64,000 nucleotides of DNA from an uncultured Gammaproteobacteria bacterium (GCA_947258755.1 CAMYJO010000009.1:1-64000); one strand, 5' to 3'; positions 9,894 to 24,559 are shown, numbered from the stretch's first letter. The notes: generated by a model not told the origin, from the letters alone. Program-made: numbers and translations.

Positions 9894-10370
9894 ATGGAGC
9901 CTGAAATGAAAAGCTTTGCCAACCTGATCGATGATGTTTTACCGGAAATAACTGAAATTTTTCCCTGGGATCTAGATGAGAAACTAAAGAGCAATCCTGA
10001 TATTACCTTGCTGGATATCCGTGAGCCTTATGAATTCGAGGTTATGCGTATCAAAGGCTCTATCAATGTGCCCAGAGGTGTACTTGAATCTGCCTGTGAT
10101 TGGGGATTTGAAGAGACCGTACCGGAAATTGCCTGTTGTCGTGACCGTGAGGTTGTTGTTATATGTCGCTCAGGTAACCGCACTGCATTGGCAGCATATA
10201 CCATGCAGCAGATGGGATATAATAACGTGGCCTCACTAAAAACCGGCCTGACCGGATGGAATGATTATGAATTACCCCTGGTAAATAATGAAGGTAAAGT
10301 TGTCGATATAGAAGAAGGTGACGTCTTTTTCGAGCCCAAGGTTAGGCCTGAACAGATGCCTCCAAAATAG
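9894..10370 (+). CDS. Rhodanese-domain protein
   Basis: LLDIREPYEFEVMRIKGSINVP and active loop CRSGNRT. Confidence 0.9.
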   Translation: MEPEMKSFANLIDDVLPEITEIFPWDLDEKLKSNPDITLLDIREPYEFEVMRIKGSINVPRGVLESACDWGFEETVPEIACCRDREVVVICRSGNRTALAAYTMQQMGYNNVASLKTGLTGWNDYELPLVNNEGKVVDIEEGDVFFEPKVRPEQMPPK

Positions 10371-10440
10371 GTTTTACAACCTACTGGTTACACCAGAGAG
10401 ATAGCATGCATTGTTTTTAATTTGTAATGATATTCCCAAT

Positions 10441-10476
10441 AAAAACGGGCAGTGAACACTGCCCGTTTTTATTGTC
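10441..10476. terminator. Bidirectional intrinsic terminator between convergent genes
   Basis: 14-bp arms AAAAACGGGCAGTG / CACTGCCCGTTTTT. Confidence 0.9.
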
Positions 10477-10499
10477 CAACTATTGCTTAGGACGCCCGC

Positions 10500-12410
10500 T
10501 TAAATCTTGAACCTACTCACCAGCAATTGCAGATCAGATGCCAAACCAGCCATTTCCTGACTGGCATTGGATGTCTGACTAGCAGCATCTGCCGATTCTT
10601 CAGCAACATCATTGATACTAATAATATTTTTATTAATCTCTTCTGCTACTGAGCTCTGCTCATCTGCTGCACTGGCAATTTGCATATTCATATCATTAAT
10701 ATTGGTGATCGAAGAAGTAATGGTATCCAGTGAGGAACCTGCAGTTTGTGCACTGGTGACGCCGACTTCTGCCTGTTTCTTACTGTCTTCAATCGCCTTG
10801 ACCGCTTCATGTGCATCAGCCTGCAAACGACCTATCATATCGTTTATCTCTTCAGTTGACTGCTGTGTTCTACTAGCCAGGGTTCGTACCTCATCGGCTA
10901 CCACAGCAAAGCCTCTACCTTGCTCACCTGCACGCGCGGCCTCAATAGCGGCATTCAATGCCAACAGGTTAGTCTGCTCGGCGATACCGCGGATAACATC
11001 CAGTACTGTACCGATACTCTGACTGTCTTCCTCCAGTCGCTGAATAACATCGGATGCTTCATTAATCTCGCCGGCAAGGGCGTTAATGGCATCAACTGTG
11101 GCCTGCACGACTTCGTGTCCATGACGCGTCTCTTCATCAGCATTGTGTGCCGACGATGCGGCTTCTGATGCATGACGCGCAACCTCTTGCACGGTTGAAG
11201 TCATCTCATTCATGGCAGTAGCGACTTGCTCAGTCTCTGAACGCTGTCGCTGTATACCCATATTGGTACTTTCTGTAATGGCAGACATTTCTTCAGCCGC
11301 CGCACCCAGTTGTCCTGTGGAGCTACTGATATGCTTAACCATCTCGTGTACACGTTCGACGAACTGGTTAAAGGATTTAGACAATTCGCCTAATTCGTCA
11401 TTGCTTGTTTCTTCAAGTCTCTGCGTCAGGTCACCTTCACCCTCAGCAATATTATTCAAGGCAAGCACTGTTTTCTTGATACGACCAGAGATACCACGTC
11501 CAATAAACCAGGCCACCAACAAGCCAACAACAATGGCAACAACACCAATAATAACGGTGACGTTACGGGCATCCGTATGGGCTTGTACGTAGGAACTACG
11601 ATCCATGATCAGTTCCAGTATTGCCGTTGGGTTACCTGAAAAGTCCTTGACCGATTCTGTGTAAATTGCTACTGGCGTATCACCGATGACTGATTCGCGA
11701 ATAACTGATTCACCATTCATGACACTTTCCAAGGTAGACGTTTCTACCTCTAGCGGACTAGCTAATGTAGACGCAACAGACTTGAAACCAGCACCATCCC
11801 TTATATACATAACTACGTCTGCTTTAAACTCATTTTTAAAACGCTCGAGAAATTTATTACCCAGCGCTAGACCAAATTCTACACTGCCCTGGTGTTCGCC
11901 ATTATGTGAAACAGGTACTACACCACGTATACCGATTCCAGCTACACCCTTCTCCAGACCGCGTATTGGTTTTTTTGTCGCGTTCGCCTGAACGACAGTC
12001 TTACGAAATCCTGAAAGATCATCACCAAACTTTTTCGGCTTATGGATGCGCAAAAATGAATGACCATTAGGGGTATGAAACTGGAACTGTTTCACGCCAT
12101 AACGTTCTTTTAATATTTTAAATGATGGCAGCATCGCATCCAGTACACCTTGCCTATCGCGTGCGGCAAATTTTGCACTAATCTCATCCAGACTGGCTAC
12201 CTGTAATGCCAGGGCTTCAGCCATATGCGATTCAGTAGTGACCGTTTGCTGTAAAGCTGAATGCATTTGTTTTAACTGCATCAATTGGGCATCTTCCGAG
12301 ATCTTGCCGATATTTCCCAGCACCACCGGGAGGATTACCGCAATGACCAGAATTAATACTGCTCCAAATCCAAGCTCGATCTTTTTTGAAATATCTAAAT
12401 TCTTAAACAT
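10500..12410 (-). CDS. Methyl-accepting chemotaxis protein with Cache-type periplasmic sensor
   Basis: TM-periplasmic domain-TM-HAMP and the conserved MCP hairpin tip ([37 protein letters not shown]). Confidence 0.95.
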   Translation of the reverse strand: MFKNLDISKKIELGFGAVLILVIAVILPVVLGNIGKISEDAQLMQLKQMHSALQQTVTTESHMAEALALQVASLDEISAKFAARDRQGVLDAMLPSFKILKERYGVKQFQFHTPNGHSFLRIHKPKKFGDDLSGFRKTVVQANATKKPIRGLEKGVAGIGIRGVVPVSHNGEHQGSVEFGLALGNKFLERFKNEFKADVVMYIRDGAGFKSVASTLASPLEVETSTLESVMNGESVIRESVIGDTPVAIYTESVKDFSGNPTAILELIMDRSSYVQAHTDARNVTVIIGVVAIVVGLLVAWFIGRGISGRIKKTVLALNNIAEGEGDLTQRLEETSNDELGELSKSFNQFVERVHEMVKHISSSTGQLGAAAEEMSAITESTNMGIQRQRSETEQVATAMNEMTSTVQEVARHASEAASSAHNADEETRHGHEVVQATVDAINALAGEINEASDVIQRLEEDSQSIGTVLDVIRGIAEQTNLLALNAAIEAARAGEQGRGFAVVADEVRTLASRTQQSTEEINDMIGRLQADAHEAVKAIEDSKKQAEVGVTSAQTAGSSLDTITSSITNINDMNMQIASAADEQSSVAEEINKNIISINDVAEESADAASQTSNASQEMAGLASDLQLLVSRFKI

Positions 12411-12745
12411 GTCTATATTACCTGCGCATCAATAAATAGTATTCAGCCATAACCTAGCCCGCTGCCAAGATGCAACGGAAGCACAGGTGATTCCTGTACA
12501 AGTTATCTACTTATCGGAAAAATGTGCTGATACTTGAGTCTGGAACAGTGAAAAATGACTATCTTGTAGCTGAATTTGCTATCACAGCCAATCTATTAGC
12601 AAAATATCACGTAATTCCATTAAATATCATAGAGATATGAAAGATAGATACTTTCTATTACTTATTATTTACATGGATAAAGTAGGCGCGATGTCCGGTG
12701 CCTGCGCCAGGCTTATACCTTCAGAGGATAATATTCAGAAACGAC

Positions 12746-14134
12746 TTAGTGCTGGAACCAGTTAAGCCGTTCATGCAGCGTGACAACCTTACCGACGATA
12801 ATCAAGGTCGGCGGCTTTATGTCAGAGTCTTTCACCGCTTGCGGCATGCTCTCGAGGACACCGGTGACCACTTTCTGCTCCGGCGTTGTAGCCTTTTGCA
12901 CAAGCGCAATCGGTGTATCAGACGGCATGCCGTGGGCGATAAGCTCGCGGCAAATGACGTCCAGTCCCTGCAATCCCATGTAGAAAACGATGGTCTGGTT
13001 CGGTTGTGCCAGACCATCCCAGTTCAGGTTCATGGAACCATCTTTTAAATGTCCGGTGGCAAAGACCACTGATTGCGAATAATCTCTGTGCGTGAGCGGA
13101 ATACCTGCATAGGACGCGGCCCCTGAGGCTGCCGTTACTGCGGGAACCACTTGAAAAGGCACCTCTTGTTGCATCAGCGTATCGATCTCTTCGCCGCCAC
13201 GACCGAAAATAAACGGGTCGCCACCCTTCAGCCGACATACCTTCTTGCCTTCCTTACCAAGCCTGGCAAGCAGATGATTGATATCTTCCTGTGGCACGGC
13301 ATGATTAGAGCGTTCCTTTCCGACATAAATTCTGTCCGCATCACGTCTGACCAGATCGAGTATTTGTTTTGACACCAAACGATCATAGACGACGACATCC
13401 GCCTGTTGCATTAGACGTAGTGCTCTAAAAGTCAGCAAATCTGGATCGCCAGGCCCGGCACCCACCAGATAGACCTCGCCAACATCATGATGCTGCTTAT
13501 TTTGCGCATCCTTAAATTCCTGGCTTAGATACTCACGTGCACGCGCATCCTGTCCTGCCATGACCATTTCAACTACCGGACCTGACAGTATTCTCTCCCA
13601 GAAATAGCGTCGCTCATCCACACTGGAGAAAACCTGTTTGGCCATTTCGCGGTTTTCTTCCATGAGTTCACCGAGGCGACCATACGCAGACGGAATCATT
13701 GATTCCAGTTTTGAGCGTAAAGTACGTGCCAGCACTGGTGACGAACCGCCTGTTGAAATGGCAATCTGAACCGGCGAGCGATCGATAATAGAGGGCATAA
13801 TAAAACTACCCAAATCGGGATTGTCGACCACATTGACCGGTACATTGTGTTGATTGGCCCATGACGAAATAGATTCATTGACGGCATGATTATCGGTTGC
13901 CGCAATAACCAATGCCTTGCCCGATAAATCATCCTCAGTGTATTCACCCTGACGATACTCGATAATATTTTGCTCTTGCAGTTCTTTCAGGTTGTCACAC
14001 AACTCGGTTGAAATAACCGTGACCCTGGCTCCGGCATCAAGTAACAGGCTGACTTTTCGCTCGGCAACATTACCGCCGCCAATAACCAGACAAGGGCGCT
14101 CGCGGATATTCAGAAAAATCGGTAAGAAATCCAT
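12746..14134 (-). CDS. cysG: Siroheme synthase (uroporphyrinogen methyltransferase/precorrin-2 dehydrogenase/ferrochelatase)
   Basis: N-terminal CysG NAD-binding domain (MDFLPIFLNIRERPCLVIGGGNVAERK) and SUMT domain (VYLVGAGPGDPDLLTFRALRLMQQADVVVYDRLV). Confidence 0.96.
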   Translation of the reverse strand: MDFLPIFLNIRERPCLVIGGGNVAERKVSLLLDAGARVTVISTELCDNLKELQEQNIIEYRQGEYTEDDLSGKALVIAATDNHAVNESISSWANQHNVPVNVVDNPDLGSFIMPSIIDRSPVQIAISTGGSSPVLARTLRSKLESMIPSAYGRLGELMEENREMAKQVFSSVDERRYFWERILSGPVVEMVMAGQDARAREYLSQEFKDAQNKQHHDVGEVYLVGAGPGDPDLLTFRALRLMQQADVVVYDRLVSKQILDLVRRDADRIYVGKERSNHAVPQEDINHLLARLGKEGKKVCRLKGGDPFIFGRGGEEIDTLMQQEVPFQVVPAVTAASGAASYAGIPLTHRDYSQSVVFATGHLKDGSMNLNWDGLAQPNQTIVFYMGLQGLDVICRELIAHGMPSDTPIALVQKATTPEQKVVTGVLESMPQAVKDSDIKPPTLIIVGKVVTLHERLNWFQH

Positions 14135-14263
14135 ACAACTAACCTGCAATTAATTTTGATGACATAATGAAAGTACAGCGATAAACGACAGCATTATACA
14201 TTTTTTAGCCCAACGGCTACCAGTCGAGCCATGAATTTTGCGAATTTCATGGCTGATATAGGG

Positions 14264-15835
<1,572 letters not shown>

Positions 15836-15846
15836 ATTATTCTTAC

Positions 15847-16224
15847 TCATAACTGTCGCCCTAACATCATACCCATCCAGGTTGCCCCAAGACAAAGAAA
15901 CACGCTCATCACAATATTCAAAACAGCCTTCTGTGCTTCGCCATTCTGCATTAATAGCAACGTTTCCATCGAGAAAGTGGAAAACGTCGTCAACGCACCC
16001 AATAGGCCTATCTGGATAGCCGCACGCCACTCCGGTCCCAGGCTAAACCGCTCCAGTAACAGAATATAAAGCACGCCCATGCCCAGACAACCAATCACAT
16101 TGGCCATCAGTGTGCCGTATGGAAAACCTCGGCCTAGCATGGCATGGGTCGCATTCGAAATAGCAAACCGAAGCACGGCCCCTACTGCACCACCAGTGGC
16201 TATAAACACCAGAAGCTTAATCAA
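15847..16224 (-). CDS. crcB: Fluoride channel CrcB/Fluc
   Basis: GGAVGAVLRFAISN, GTLMANVIGC, GLLGALTTFSTFSME motifs. Confidence 0.95.
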   Translation of the reverse strand: MIKLLVFIATGGAVGAVLRFAISNATHAMLGRGFPYGTLMANVIGCLGMGVLYILLLERFSLGPEWRAAIQIGLLGALTTFSTFSMETLLLMQNGEAQKAVLNIVMSVFLCLGATWMGMMLGRQL

Positions 16225-16274
16225 TACGGGACCCCCACAAATTGTTACTATGGCCGCTATTGTACATTTTTTCC

Positions 16275-17612
16275 TCAGGATTTACCTTTTTTCCTGGCTT
16301 TTTCATCTTCTGTCCGCAGGAAATTTAATTTTTCGGCGATCTTGATTTCAAGTCCACGATCAACCGGAAAATAATATTGCCGCTCTCCCATTCCCTCTGG
16401 AAAATAGTGCTCGCCCGCCGCATAGGCATCACCCTCATCATGGGCATAACGATAATCCTTGCCGTAATCCATCGCTTTCATCAACTGCGTGGGGGCATTA
16501 CGTAGATGCATCGGCACCTCTAGTGAGCCGTGCTCCCTGGCATCCTTCATCGCCGCCTTGAAAGCGGAATAAACAGCATTACTCTTCGCCGCACAGGCCA
16601 GATAGACGACGGCCTGAGCCAGGGCCAATTCACCCTCCGGGCTACCCAGTCTTTCCTGTACATCCCAAGCGTTCAAGCAAATGGACAAGGCGCGGGGATC
16701 GGCATTACCGATGTCCTCGCTGGCCATGCGCACCACGCGTCTGGCAATGTACAAAGGGTCACAACCGCCATCGAGCATACGCGTTAACCAGTACAGGGCG
16801 GCATCCACTGCAGAACCCCTAACCGCTTTATGCAAGGCAGATATCTGCTCATAGAAGGCATCCCCTCCTTTGTCGAATCGTCGGACGCCACCACTGACTA
16901 CATCCTTCAATATTTCCAGTGTAATATTATTTTCAACATCTCTGGATTCGGCAATATCGGCCGCGATTTCGAGCATGTTCAAGGCATAGCGAGCATCGCC
17001 ATCGGCGGCCAGGGCCAGTAACTGCAAGGCCTCATCATCGATGTGAATTTGCCTGTTGCCCAGACCGCGCTCGGTATCTGCCAGGGCTCGCCGCAGCAGA
17101 TCAATGATACTGTCCTGGTCCAGACTCTTGAGCACGTAGACGCGAACCCGCGATAACAAGGCATTATTTAACTCAAACGATGGGTTTTCAGTCGTTGCAC
17201 CGATAAAGGTGATGGTGCCATCTTCAACGTGAGGCAAAAAGGCATCTTGCTGTGCCTTGTTAAAACGATGTACTTCATCAACAAAAAGGATACTGCCACG
17301 ATCAAACTGCTGGCGATTTAATTTGGCGGCTTCGATGGCCTGTCTGATATCCTTGACACCGGATAATACCGCCGAAAGACTGGTAAACTCGGCATTTGCA
17401 TAATGGGCAATCATGCGCGCTAATGTGGTTTTTCCGGTACCGGGAGGCCCCCAGAACAACATCGAGTGTAGGTGCCCATGCTCGAGCGCTTGATGCAATG
17501 TCTTCGATTCATCCAGAAGATGTGCCTGGCCGACGACTTCGTCAAGCAATCGTGGCCGCATACGATCTGCCAAAGGGCGATAATCTTGCTGCTTGTCGTC
17601 CCCGGCATTCAA
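16275..17612 (-). CDS. rarA: Replication-associated recombination protein A (RarA/MgsA AAA+ ATPase)
   Basis: [35 protein letters not shown]. Confidence 0.96.
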   Translation of the reverse strand: MNAGDDKQQDYRPLADRMRPRLLDEVVGQAHLLDESKTLHQALEHGHLHSMLFWGPPGTGKTTLARMIAHYANAEFTSLSAVLSGVKDIRQAIEAAKLNRQQFDRGSILFVDEVHRFNKAQQDAFLPHVEDGTITFIGATTENPSFELNNALLSRVRVYVLKSLDQDSIIDLLRRALADTERGLGNRQIHIDDEALQLLALAADGDARYALNMLEIAADIAESRDVENNITLEILKDVVSGGVRRFDKGGDAFYEQISALHKAVRGSAVDAALYWLTRMLDGGCDPLYIARRVVRMASEDIGNADPRALSICLNAWDVQERLGSPEGELALAQAVVYLACAAKSNAVYSAFKAAMKDAREHGSLEVPMHLRNAPTQLMKAMDYGKDYRYAHDEGDAYAAGEHYFPEGMGERQYYFPVDRGLEIKIAEKLNFLRTEDEKARKKGKS

Positions 17613-17627
17613 GACTTTACTATGTGC

Positions 17628-18248
17628 TTATAATTGATCACCACCGATCACATCAGTACCCGGTGGAACGTTAAAATGAAATTTTGTTGTATCAATATCG
17701 GCATTCGTTTTCAGCGATTTGAAATGAATCAGGGTTCGCTGACCCAGCTTGTCTTTGAGCTCCAACAGGGCCAGGACATCATTTAAAAAAGCTACGGAAA
17801 TCTCGGCGAAGTCCGCATCGTCCTGTTTCGGAACCAGGGTCACCCATTGATGTTTATCACCACGATCGACCTCGATGAGTTTGAAGTCGCGGTCCAAAGG
17901 ATGTTTTCCGCTTAACACCAGGGCCGGCGCATTGCCCATGGCGCTGTCTTCCTGCTTGACCGTGACCTGGTCCAGTTCCGGGTCATAAATCCAGATGCGT
18001 AGGCCATCTGCAACAATGGTCTGTGGGTAAGGCTCATTATATTCCCAACGAAACAAACCCGGTCTTTTAATCCACACCTTACCTTTGGACTCCTGCACCA
18101 TATTGTCATTGGCATCTTTCAGTTCCTGGTGAAAGTCGGCTTCAATAGTCCGAATGTCATCGTGAAAACGATTGAGCTGGTCCATGGCGCTTGCCGCAAA
18201 AATGCTGGCATGAAACAGGCAGAGGGATAATACTAACAATACACGCAT
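17628..18248 (-). CDS. lolA: Outer membrane lipoprotein carrier protein LolA
   Basis: Signal peptide, KVWIKRPGLFRWEYNEPYPQTIVADG; located between rarA and ftsK. Confidence 0.95.
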   Translation of the reverse strand: MRVLLVLSLCLFHASIFAASAMDQLNRFHDDIRTIEADFHQELKDANDNMVQESKGKVWIKRPGLFRWEYNEPYPQTIVADGLRIWIYDPELDQVTVKQEDSAMGNAPALVLSGKHPLDRDFKLIEVDRGDKHQWVTLVPKQDDADFAEISVAFLNDVLALLELKDKLGQRTLIHFKSLKTNADIDTTKFHFNVPPGTDVIGGDQL

Positions 18249-18275
18249 AATTTATTCCTAAAAAGAATCTGACTA

Positions 18276-20588
18276 TCAGTCCTTGATCGGCGGCGGAGCG
18301 ATGACCTCACGACTACCATTGGACTGCATACTGGTGACGATGCCTGCCGCTTCCATGGCCTCAATCATTCGCGCTGCGCGGTTATAACCAATTTTCAGGC
18401 GGCGCTGTACCGAAGATATCGAGGCCCGGCGTGTTTCAGTAACGATCATCACGGCTTCATCATACAAAGGATCAGACTCATCATCGGACTCAGAAGTTTC
18501 ACCCGGTAATAAAACGGGTATTCCACCCTGCTCCGCATCAACAATATCGTCCAGATAATCCGGCTCACCCAGCTTCTTCAACTGCGCCACAACCTTGTGC
18601 ACCTCATGGTCTTCGACGAAGGCGCCGTGCACACGTGTCGGCAGACCACTACCCGGACTCAGGTATAACATGTCACCATGACCCAGCAGTTGCTCCGCAC
18701 CACCCTGGTCGAGGATGGTCCTCGAATCCACTTTTGATGAAACCTGGAAGGCAATACGGGTCGGAATATTCGCCTTGATCAGACCGGTAATGACATTCAC
18801 GGAGGGTCGCTGGGTCGCAACAATCAGGTGGATACCGGCAGCACGTGCCTTTTGCGCAAGCCGCGCGATCAATTCTTCACATTTCTTGCCGACGATCATC
18901 ATCATATCGGCAAACTCATCGATAACGACGACGATCAAGGGCAGATGATTCAAGGTCGGTGGTGGTTCATCCGGGTCAAAGGCCTCTTCCGGTTTATATA
19001 ATGGATCCGGTATCGGCTCGTCCTTGTCAATGGCCTCCTTGACCTTACGGTTATAACCGGCAATATTTCGTACCCCGAGCGACGCCATTATACGGTAACG
19101 CCTTTCCATCTCGCCGACACACCAGCGCAGGGCATTGGCCGAATCGTTCATGTCGGTAATGACCGGGGTCAACAGGTGCGGTATGCCTTCATAGACTGAC
19201 AACTCCAGCATTTTCGGATCAATCAAAATCAGGCGCACGTCATTCGGAGTCGCCTTGTATAACAGACTCAAGATCATCGCATTCACGGCCACCGATTTAC
19301 CCGAACCGGTGGTTCCTGCCACCAGTAAATGCGGCATTTTACCCAAATCGACAACAATCGGATGACCACTGATATCCTTGCCCAAGGCCAGGGTCGCAGG
19401 TGAATTGGAATTGTCGTACTGCTGCGATCGCAGGATCTCACTCAAGAAAACAATCTCTCGATGCTCGTTCGGTATCTCAAGACCAATCGTTGATTTACCC
19501 GGTATCACCTCGACCACACGCATGCTAACGACAGACATCGCACGCGCCAGATCCTTGGCGAGGTTACTGATTTGACTGACCTTGACACCGGCGGCCGGTT
19601 GCACCTCAAAGCGCGTTATAACCGGACCGGGATGGACAGACTCGACCACCACCTCAATGCCAAAGTCACGCAGTTTCAACTCCAGTAATTGCGACATCGC
19701 CTCCAGGGCATCCTTGGAAAAACCCTTGGTCGATGGCACCGGATCATCGAGCAGAGACAGCGCCGGCAATTCGGTGTTCGGCGCCGGCTCAAACAATTGC
19801 ACCTGCTTTTCCTTTTCTATGCGCAAGCTGGGAGCAACGTCCTTGATAGTCGGTTCAATCTTGACCGGCCTACGATTTTCCAGCTTAACTTTTTCGACCT
19901 GGACAACATCAACGCGCTCCTTACGTGCCTTGCGCACTGCAAACCATTCACGAACTTCGCCCAAGAAGCCCCGCAACCTGTCAAAGGCATCGATGGTCAG
20001 TTTGCCGATGCGGTCCATCAGCTTCAGCCATGAAAGGCCTGTGAACAGGGTGATGCCGGTCAGGAACAGGGCCAGTAATAATAGTGTCGAACCCAGAGAA
20101 GCAAAGGCCTTCAATAGTACCAGGGCCACAGTCGAGCCGAGGATGCCGCCTGCCGATTGCTCGGGTAATAAACCTGGCTCTATTAGAAAGTGTAAGGAGG
20201 CCAGAGCCGTGCCGCTGATTAGGGTCAGCAGAAAGCCGCCGAAGCGGATTGAAAATATGCGGCCGTCAAACTCGCCGGTAACCTTGCGCTCGCGGTAGAT
20301 CAGCACCCCGGAATAGATAATCATGATCGGTACCAGATAGGCCAGGTAGCCAAATAGTAACAACAACACATCGGCAAACCACGCGCCGACCTGACCACCG
20401 GCATTGCTGACATCGCTGCGGCTGATCGTATTGGTCCAACCCGGATCACTGGTATGGTAGCTGGTCAGAATAATGAAGAAATAGATGCCAATGGCGCCGA
20501 ATACAAACAACGCTGCCTCACGCAGGCCGCGTGCGACATGGGTACCCAGTGGTTTTGAATCTGGTTTCTTTTTTCGCGCTTGCGCCAA
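18276..20588 (-). CDS. ftsK: DNA translocase FtsK
   Basis: N-terminal TM domain, motor [16 protein letters not shown]-terminal gamma winged-helix domain. Confidence 0.97.
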   Translation of the reverse strand: MAQARKKKPDSKPLGTHVARGLREAALFVFGAIGIYFFIILTSYHTSDPGWTNTISRSDVSNAGGQVGAWFADVLLLLFGYLAYLVPIMIIYSGVLIYRERKVTGEFDGRIFSIRFGGFLLTLISGTALASLHFLIEPGLLPEQSAGGILGSTVALVLLKAFASLGSTLLLLALFLTGITLFTGLSWLKLMDRIGKLTIDAFDRLRGFLGEVREWFAVRKARKERVDVVQVEKVKLENRRPVKIEPTIKDVAPSLRIEKEKQVQLFEPAPNTELPALSLLDDPVPSTKGFSKDALEAMSQLLELKLRDFGIEVVVESVHPGPVITRFEVQPAAGVKVSQISNLAKDLARAMSVVSMRVVEVIPGKSTIGLEIPNEHREIVFLSEILRSQQYDNSNSPATLALGKDISGHPIVVDLGKMPHLLVAGTTGSGKSVAVNAMILSLLYKATPNDVRLILIDPKMLELSVYEGIPHLLTPVITDMNDSANALRWCVGEMERRYRIMASLGVRNIAGYNRKVKEAIDKDEPIPDPLYKPEEAFDPDEPPPTLNHLPLIVVVIDEFADMMMIVGKKCEELIARLAQKARAAGIHLIVATQRPSVNVITGLIKANIPTRIAFQVSSKVDSRTILDQGGAEQLLGHGDMLYLSPGSGLPTRVHGAFVEDHEVHKVVAQLKKLGEPDYLDDIVDAEQGGIPVLLPGETSESDDESDPLYDEAVMIVTETRRASISSVQRRLKIGYNRAARMIEAMEAAGIVTSMQSNGSREVIAPPPIKD

Positions 20589-20647
20589 GTTTACACCTTT
20601 ACTTAAGAATATCCTATAAATGTCTAATTATTATAAATATAAGCGTG

Positions 20648-21712
20648 TTACGCAAGTGCTTCCTTGAGGCCGGGATGGACGAGCTGCCCAGCTTCAATGT
20701 TGATGCCTTTGAGCAATTCCTGCTGCCCTTTCCAGTGCCCGGATGCCAGTTGCAGGGTGTATGGCAGAATCGCTGCTGACAAGGCCTGTGATGCACTCCT
20801 CGGCACCGCGCCGGGCATATTACTCACACCAAAGTGTATCACTTCCTCATCCAGATAAGTGGGATCCTGGTAGTCTGTCGGCCTGATGGTCTCCACACAG
20901 CCGCCCTGATCGACCGATATATCAATAATAACACTTCTATTTTTCATGTTTTTAACCATGGCCCGACTGACGATATGCGGCGTCTTCGCGCCGGGAATCA
21001 GCACCGCACCGATGAGCAAATCGGCATCACAGACCGCCTCCTCGATCGCATCATGATACGGATATAGCGCGCTGACATTGTTACCTAGCTCACGTGCCTG
21101 CGATAATTTTTCGCGCAAGCGATCAAAGACCGTCACCCGTGCGCCGATGGCCGCCAGCATACCTGCGGCATTACTACCGGCGACACCGGCACCAATGACG
21201 ACTGCGTGACCACGCTCTGCCGCCGGAAGGCCGCCGAGTAATACGCCGCGGCCACCACTCGGTTGATGCAACAGGTGTGCGCCGACCTGGGCTGCAACAC
21301 GGCCGGCGATATCACTCATCGGCGCCAGTAACGGCAGACTGCCTTGCGCCTCGACTGTCTCGAAGGCGACAGCGGTCAGGCCAATATCCTGTAATTGTGT
21401 GGCCAGCTCTGGATTGGCTGCCAGGTGCAGAAAACAAAACAGTAAATGCCGCTGCTGTAATAGTTTGACTTCTTCACCCCAGGGCTCTTTGACCTTGATA
21501 ATCATATCTGCCTGCGCATAGACATCCGCAGCCGTTGGTACGATGCTGACTCCCAACTGCTGATATTGCTGATCGGTATAACCGCTCAATACGCCGGCAC
21601 CCTGCTCAAGCAGCAGATCATGGCCAGCGCGCACCAACTCTGCACAGGCCTCTGGCACTAGACCAACGCGGCCTTCGAGGATTTTATTTTCTTTCGGGAT
21701 TCCTATTTTCAT
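20648..21712 (-). CDS. ald: Alanine dehydrogenase
   Basis: MKIGIPKENKILEGRVGLVPEACAELVRAGH; VIGAGVAGSNAAGMLAAIGA. Confidence 0.95.
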   Translation of the reverse strand: MKIGIPKENKILEGRVGLVPEACAELVRAGHDLLLEQGAGVLSGYTDQQYQQLGVSIVPTAADVYAQADMIIKVKEPWGEEVKLLQQRHLLFCFLHLAANPELATQLQDIGLTAVAFETVEAQGSLPLLAPMSDIAGRVAAQVGAHLLHQPSGGRGVLLGGLPAAERGHAVVIGAGVAGSNAAGMLAAIGARVTVFDRLREKLSQARELGNNVSALYPYHDAIEEAVCDADLLIGAVLIPGAKTPHIVSRAMVKNMKNRSVIIDISVDQGGCVETIRPTDYQDPTYLDEEVIHFGVSNMPGAVPRSASQALSAAILPYTLQLASGHWKGQQELLKGINIEAGQLVHPGLKEALA

Positions 21713-21859
21713 CGCGCAAAATATTCCAATATAGGTTAAAATCCGGGCCTGGTTTTATCGTCAACGATCTGACGATAATCCAGCAAAGCCAGTATATTTA
21801 ATAGCTGAACCTTTTTCGACTACATCAGTCGAATTTGGAACACATAAAGCCTTACATGA

Positions 21860-22831
<972 letters not shown>

Positions 22832-22861
22832 GCAACATTCATCTATTTGGTCTTTTAAATC

Positions 22862-22898
22862 GTGTCTTCGTGGTAAAAAAATATAACCACGAAGACAC
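22862..22898. repeat. Intergenic inverted repeat downstream of trxB
   Basis: 13-bp arms GTGTCTTCGTGGT (22862-22874) / ACCACGAAGACAC (22886-22898). Confidence 0.8.
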
Positions 22899-22972
22899 TA
22901 AGGAAGACAGAAAGTAACCTTCTCCTTATTTGCTACCCCCTGTCGCCTTGACAGGTATTCCGGTTTCGTGGG

Positions 22973-23137
22973 TTTCGTTTTTTCGCGGCCAAGGGCCGCT
23001 CCTACAGGGTGTATCGTTTGCCAGGTATTTCTTAGAAGCTTCGTCACTTTATACAGATATTTTTCTACCACGATGACACGAAGAAACAACCTCCAAAGCA
23101 TTCTGTAGGAGCGGCCCTTGGCCGCGAAAAAACGAAA
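22973..23137. repeat. Pair of inverted 35-bp REP-like sequences
   Basis: TTTCGTTTTTTCGCGGCCAAGGGCCGCTCCTACAG (22973-23007) and its exact reverse complement (23103-23137), 95 bp apart. Confidence 0.9.
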
Positions 23138-23366
23138 TCAGAGGAAACCATGATATCAGCCAAGCCGTTTGGTATATATAGAATAAGGCAATGCTTACCC
23201 TCTATCTTTCTTCATGTCGTCGTGCCTTCGTGGTCATCACGGTTATACCGGTATACACTTTCTTGATAGAAGGAGCATACGAATGACAGTACCCTTAGTC
23301 TTTAACGGTATTAATTCCTTCACAGTCAGTTAGAATCTAGTTGAACTTATCAATACATGTATCAAC

Positions 23367-24512
23367 ATGGACATTAAACTACACCACAGCATTCTCGATA
23401 TCCCTAGCGCAGACTGGAACCGGGTACTGAACAGTCGCTACCCTTTCATGCGCCATGAATTCCTCGCAGCGCTAGAACAAAACCACTGCACCGGTGAGAA
23501 GTATGGATGGCTGGCCAGACATATTGCCGCCTACGAGGACGGCAAGCTGGTCGGCGTTCTTCCCATGTACGAAAAAGATAACTCCTACGGCGAGTTTGTG
23601 TTTGACTGGGCCTGGGCCGATGCCTATCAGCGCAACGGTCTTCCTTATTATCCTAAGTGGGTCATTGCCGCACCCTACACACCAGCCACAGGCCCCAGGA
23701 TTCTGGTGGATCCCGATCACGACTGGTCAAGTGTATCAACCAATCTGATCACCGCCCTACGCGAGATGGAAGGCAAGGCCGACATTTCCTCGATACATTT
23801 TTTATTTACCACAGAAAAAGAAACCCGGTTGCTACAGGATCAGGGTTACATGGCTCGTCTCGGTTGTCAGTTTCACTGGCATAATCAGGACTACCGGGAT
23901 TTTCAGGATTTTCTTGATACCTTCACTGCAAAAAAACGCAAGAATGTCAAACAGGAAAGAAAATACGCAGCGGCAGCAAAAGCCGATATAGAGATCATTC
24001 CCAGCAACCAGGCCAGCGAAGAACAACTGCTGGCGGTGGAACACTTCTATCGCAAGACCTTTGATGAAAAATGGGGAACCGCAACCCTGAACCTTGGCTT
24101 CTTTAAACAAATAGCCACAAGCATGGGGGAGCAAATGCTGTTGATTATGGCCAGGCGCCATGGCCGCTATATCGCCGGGGCGATCTGTTTTCAGGATGAA
24201 CATACATTGTATGGCCGCCATTGGGGTTGCATAGAAGACCATGCCCACCTGCATTTCGAACTCTGTTTCTACCAGGGCATCGAATATTGTATCCAGCAGG
24301 GCCTAAAGTCATTTGAACCCGGCGCGCAGGGTGAGCACAAAATCAGTCGTGGCTTTCTGCCGACAGCGACCTGGTCTGCACACTGGATTAAAGAACCGCG
24401 TTTCAGCACAGCGATACAACACTTCCTGCAACAGGAAACAGAAGGCATGCAAGACTATATACAAGCCATGCTGGAACGCAGCCCTTACAAAAATCCGCCA
24501 TTAACAAACTGA
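23367..24512 (+). CDS. GNAT/FemAB-like protein (COG3146-type peptidogalycan biosynthesis family)
   Basis: 381 aa; KKRKNVKQERKYAAAAKADIEIIPSNQAS; upstream of aat/bpt. Confidence 0.85.
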   Translation: MDIKLHHSILDIPSADWNRVLNSRYPFMRHEFLAALEQNHCTGEKYGWLARHIAAYEDGKLVGVLPMYEKDNSYGEFVFDWAWADAYQRNGLPYYPKWVIAAPYTPATGPRILVDPDHDWSSVSTNLITALREMEGKADISSIHFLFTTEKETRLLQDQGYMARLGCQFHWHNQDYRDFQDFLDTFTAKKRKNVKQERKYAAAAKADIEIIPSNQASEEQLLAVEHFYRKTFDEKWGTATLNLGFFKQIATSMGEQMLLIMARRHGRYIAGAICFQDEHTLYGRHWGCIEDHAHLHFELCFYQGIEYCIQQGLKSFEPGAQGEHKISRGFLPTATWSAHWIKEPRFSTAIQHFLQQETEGMQDYIQAMLERSPYKNPPLTN

Positions 24513-24559
24513 TTGTTAATCAATATCAACATATTGGTCGATACTGATATTTTCCTGTG

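Noticed and set aside
10612-11592. Plus-strand ORFs across the MCP gene
   Set aside because: Antisense to a clearly coding MCP signalling domain
19582-20298. 238-aa plus-strand ORF antisense to ftsK
   Set aside because: Composition (Ser/Arg/Thr-rich) typical of antisense translation; ftsK well supported
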